From Bernardetia sp. MNP-M8 (GTDB lineage Bacteria > Bacteroidota > Bacteroidia > Cytophagales > Bernardetiaceae), in assembly GCF_037126285.1 (NCBI RefSeq), contig NZ_CP147012.1, forward strand, positions 3,432,676-3,496,675: a stretch of 64,000 nucleotides of DNA, read 5' to 3'. Below are positions 62,901-64,000 of the stretch, piece by piece. The position numbers and the translations under genes are program-made. The notes beneath the pieces are model-generated. The model saw nothing but the letters and a program-made list of their open reading frames with translations. It did not search any database and was not told the DNA's origin. Every line of letters begins with the position of its first letter. Position 1 is the stretch's first letter.

Positions 62901-64000
62901 TTGGTCAGAGAAACAACTGTATTTTGGGTTTTGAGTCCTGATACAATTTCGCCTATACTTTTGCTTTCCAAATATTCGACAACTTGCTGGGTAAGTTCTT
63001 TTGCGACCTGCTCAGGATTACGACGGTAAGAGTCAATAATTCCAGTTACTTTTCCAATAATATCAGTCGATTGGCTAATACTTCCCACAAAAACTTTTAC
63101 AAGCCAGTTTTTGAAGCCCGATTCTACATTATTTGTAAAAGTTTGGTCAATCAAAATTTCTAATTCTCTTTGGCGAGAATAGAGCCAACCAATGACTTTT
63201 ACCAAAATGGCAGGAAACTGATGAGCAAAGAATTTTTCTAAAGTTACCTTTGTAGTTGCATCTAATAGTTCAAAAATCGTTTTCTCTTCCTTTTCTAATG
63301 TATTTATCAAGAAATCAGAAAAAACATCAATAATTTTTATTCCTTCTTCGGTTTCTAAAATGGCTTGCAAACGCTGTAAAATTTCTTTTACCAAATGCTG
63401 TGCTTTTTCTTCTCCTAAAATATCTAGTAAGCGTTTTTTAGAAATTCGTTCAGCTAGATTAGTAACTAGTTCTTCAATTTCTAATTCTTCAAAAGTCTGA
63501 TTGATAAGATTTTCTATTGGTTTTTTGTGCTGTGCTTCTAATAAAAGATGTAAATCGGCAGTCAAAAAATGCAATTCATCTTTAATCGTTTTTTGTAAAT
63601 CTTGATGAATAAAAGACGAAATAGATTCATTTCCAATCTCATCTGAAAAATCACGCACCAATTTTTCTAAACTTCTCCATTCCGAAACACCAGCCATCAA
63701 TTCGCTGACAATATTTTTACTTACACTTTGCCATTGCTCGTCTGAAATAGCATCGCCTAAAGTCGTTTCTTTTGAAAGATGAAGTAAAAAAGGTTCTAAC
63801 ATTTGAGGCAAATTACTTTTTGCTTGTTCTCTAATTACGTTTGTTGTTTCCTTAAACTTAGGAATGTCTTGCAGCGTAAAATTTTCAGAAACAGAACTTG
63901 CTAGTTTGGTTTCAATATAGGTTTGAACTGTTTTTTGAAGTGCTTTTTTAAATTCTTCGTTTTCTACTTGTGGCAGCAGCGTTTTATGATTCAAAATATC
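59966..64000 (-). CDS. Giant DUF445 membrane protein (5' end beyond window)
   Basis: At least 1342 residues; the frame remains open to the window edge, where the apparent TTG at 63994 is only the first visible start, so the true start is probably outside. Long helical stretches occupy the N-terminal 600 residues and most of the C-terminal half, with recurring units such as TPLNELIAAEQ..., QPISRLISADQIEELA. Two transmembrane segments (LGALWGGIAGGALAAM and YGATGLGTNWIALQMIFKPY, near 598-650) carry the DUF445 core GTNWIALQMIFKP and TPGIVIKNRERFAINMG. A last one ends near the C terminus. DUF445 proteins are usually ~400 residues, so this is a very long form. The function is unknown. Confidence 0.85.
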   Translation of the reverse strand, partial: DILNHKTLLPQVENEEFKKALQKTVQTYIETKLASSVSENFTLQDIPKFKETTNVIREQAKSNLPQMLEPFLLHLSKETTLGDAISDEQWQSVSKNIVSELMAGVSEWRSLEKLVRDFSDEIGNESISSFIHQDLQKTIKDELHFLTADLHLLLEAQHKKPIENLINQTFEELEIEELVTNLAERISKKRLLDILGEEKAQHLVKEILQRLQAILETEEGIKIIDVFSDFLINTLEKEEKTIFELLDATTKVTLEKFFAHQFPAILVKVIGWLYSRQRELEILIDQTFTNNVESGFKNWLVKVFVGSISQSTDIIGKVTGIIDSYRRNPEQVAKELTQQVVEYLESKSIGEIVSGLKTQNTVVSLTKILRKNVGDALNRMDVMPLANLFLEKEIGEFIPTEKLIPFLLANLNKFRKDSVQTLIFNPKFSQRLTNELTKRVDKILETPLNELIAAEQRKKLAINFEKWAVEKSQNHYQEIAEFLSQHISTRVNEQPISRLISADQIEELAIALTERADSYTIEFLKNIENDEVKNYLASLKKFPSISEDLSKTLHKFLVQNLDTLVEGRIEEVVQLNLSQQSPETIRTMVEKFMGKELKPITALGALWGGIAGGALAAMPEINHLALKYTVPALAYGATGLGTNWIALQMIFKPYQKKFFPLTGKKVPIPLTPGIVIKNRERFAINMGNFVGDKLMNEEGLRTSFDTSKDKILEGAKNWIQSDNYSKIYEYTEDYKAFIAQKGAALGWKLVENFTKEQDTANTNQKNSESKLSSLLKKGIQPYQKFTLEDIDTSSFESTVLKYIQDDSLSSLVSETAFEQIESYLKSHETLGDALPQSVRTVLYDKIKNWISLEMDSFFEKIDSDEQINYLIKQLNSEFAEKATERTIQSYLSKKQTRNLETKLSDYLVEQLQDTKTQAKVFEFIDKHISTEIADEKKIGQLFDGSLLSLLTNNIDFIIQKMIETGAEWLTSNSEEVANQVYEKAYSEQKAAFIYKKAIKKTAKELATEGIPKFLLKEIESVNRLVHNEVERIGEVSLGEVGIKLNNSYLEKTVSNLLGNETTQKAVRDLTNQLLNTLFQTKVSTFISVTDIHSLEDLQNLLQTELKLAGKHLRTHYFSHRTQLQEKPNELIIGVIESILQKNSFENQENNLSSNTALWQRINKPALKQTIEKVSKQILNSAALDAQGRRVIALLFERIKKIPADEFVDWQILEQDLAKAIQKQLDEPKNKQLFEEALSHFIQKNLLPTLKNIPNESKDFVVELLLNAGLEALQEELPHILASIPIKDIVIAEVSQMPPKEIEALFNSFAKKYFDRLVQYGFGFGMVFGFTLDFLLELGLDYVEK

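Noticed and set aside
1-64000. tRNA or rRNA genes
   Set aside because: I looked for conserved TPsiC arms and rRNA signatures on both strands and saw none; a covariance scan would be decisive.

Overview
The window is AT-rich chromosomal DNA from a member of the Bacteroidota, most likely a marine Cytophagales bacterium. A Bernardetia/Flexibacter-litoralis-like genome is my guess from style, not proven. The evidence is a full-length SprA (the type IX secretion outer-membrane translocon), a small protein with a type IX C-terminal sorting domain, an exosortase of the Bacteroidetes kind, BatD, many SPII lipoproteins, starts without Shine-Dalgarno sequences, and promoters of the TTG/TAnnTTTG type. 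No rRNA, tRNA, CRISPR array or prophage was seen.

Layout. 0.4-3.2 kb: GNAT acetyltransferase, M20 amidohydrolase, exosortase plus small membrane partner. 3.4-9.3 kb: BatD, a Sel1-like lipoprotein, a thioredoxin-like protein and a type IX secretion cargo protein. 9.3-13.6 kb: TetR regulator, LVIVD-repeat lipoprotein, short-chain dehydrogenase with a likely TetR operator, and a metallophosphatase. 13.8-21.6 kb: FadD acyl-CoA ligase, a TonB-domain protein, DUF4184, two tandem paralogues with odd C-terminal tails, and an orphan TRAP large permease. 21.9-31.0 kb: ribosomal L25, a phosphoesterase, a HEAT-repeat/cyclophilin lipoprotein, M48 protease, Glu/Leu dehydrogenase, FkbM methyltransferase. 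31.3-39.9 kb: SufC-SufD (no SufB), a membrane protein, a phosphoesterase, YceD-L32, an HDAC-like deacetylase and the two CoA-transferase subunits. 39.9-50 kb: leucine-rich lipoprotein, SGNH hydrolase, a truncated IS982-type copy, DUF5063, an AAC(3)-I-like acetyltransferase, M61 protease, a PNPOx-like protein and a TPR histidine kinase. 50.6-58.0 kb: sprA. 58.1-59.2 kb: an intact IS982-family element in a broken gene. 59.5-64.0 kb: a small unknown protein and a giant DUF445 protein that runs off the window.

Most of the window is housekeeping and cell-envelope biology: lipid activation (FadD), ketone-body use (ScoAB), Fe-S assembly, protein secretion and periplasmic quality control. Many genes are single units closed by strong hairpin terminators. 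Apparent operons are exosortase-partner, the paralogue pair, sufC-sufD, yceD-rpmF and scoA-scoB.

The most unusual signals lie between the genes. An intergenic palindrome with GTTGGTGT...ACACCAAC arms recurs at least eight times. Other long palindromes and a bounded ~200 bp hairpin-rich element accompany it. The two inverted IS copies flank 15 kb including sprA, and next to them lie fragments of two genes, which points to rearrangement.
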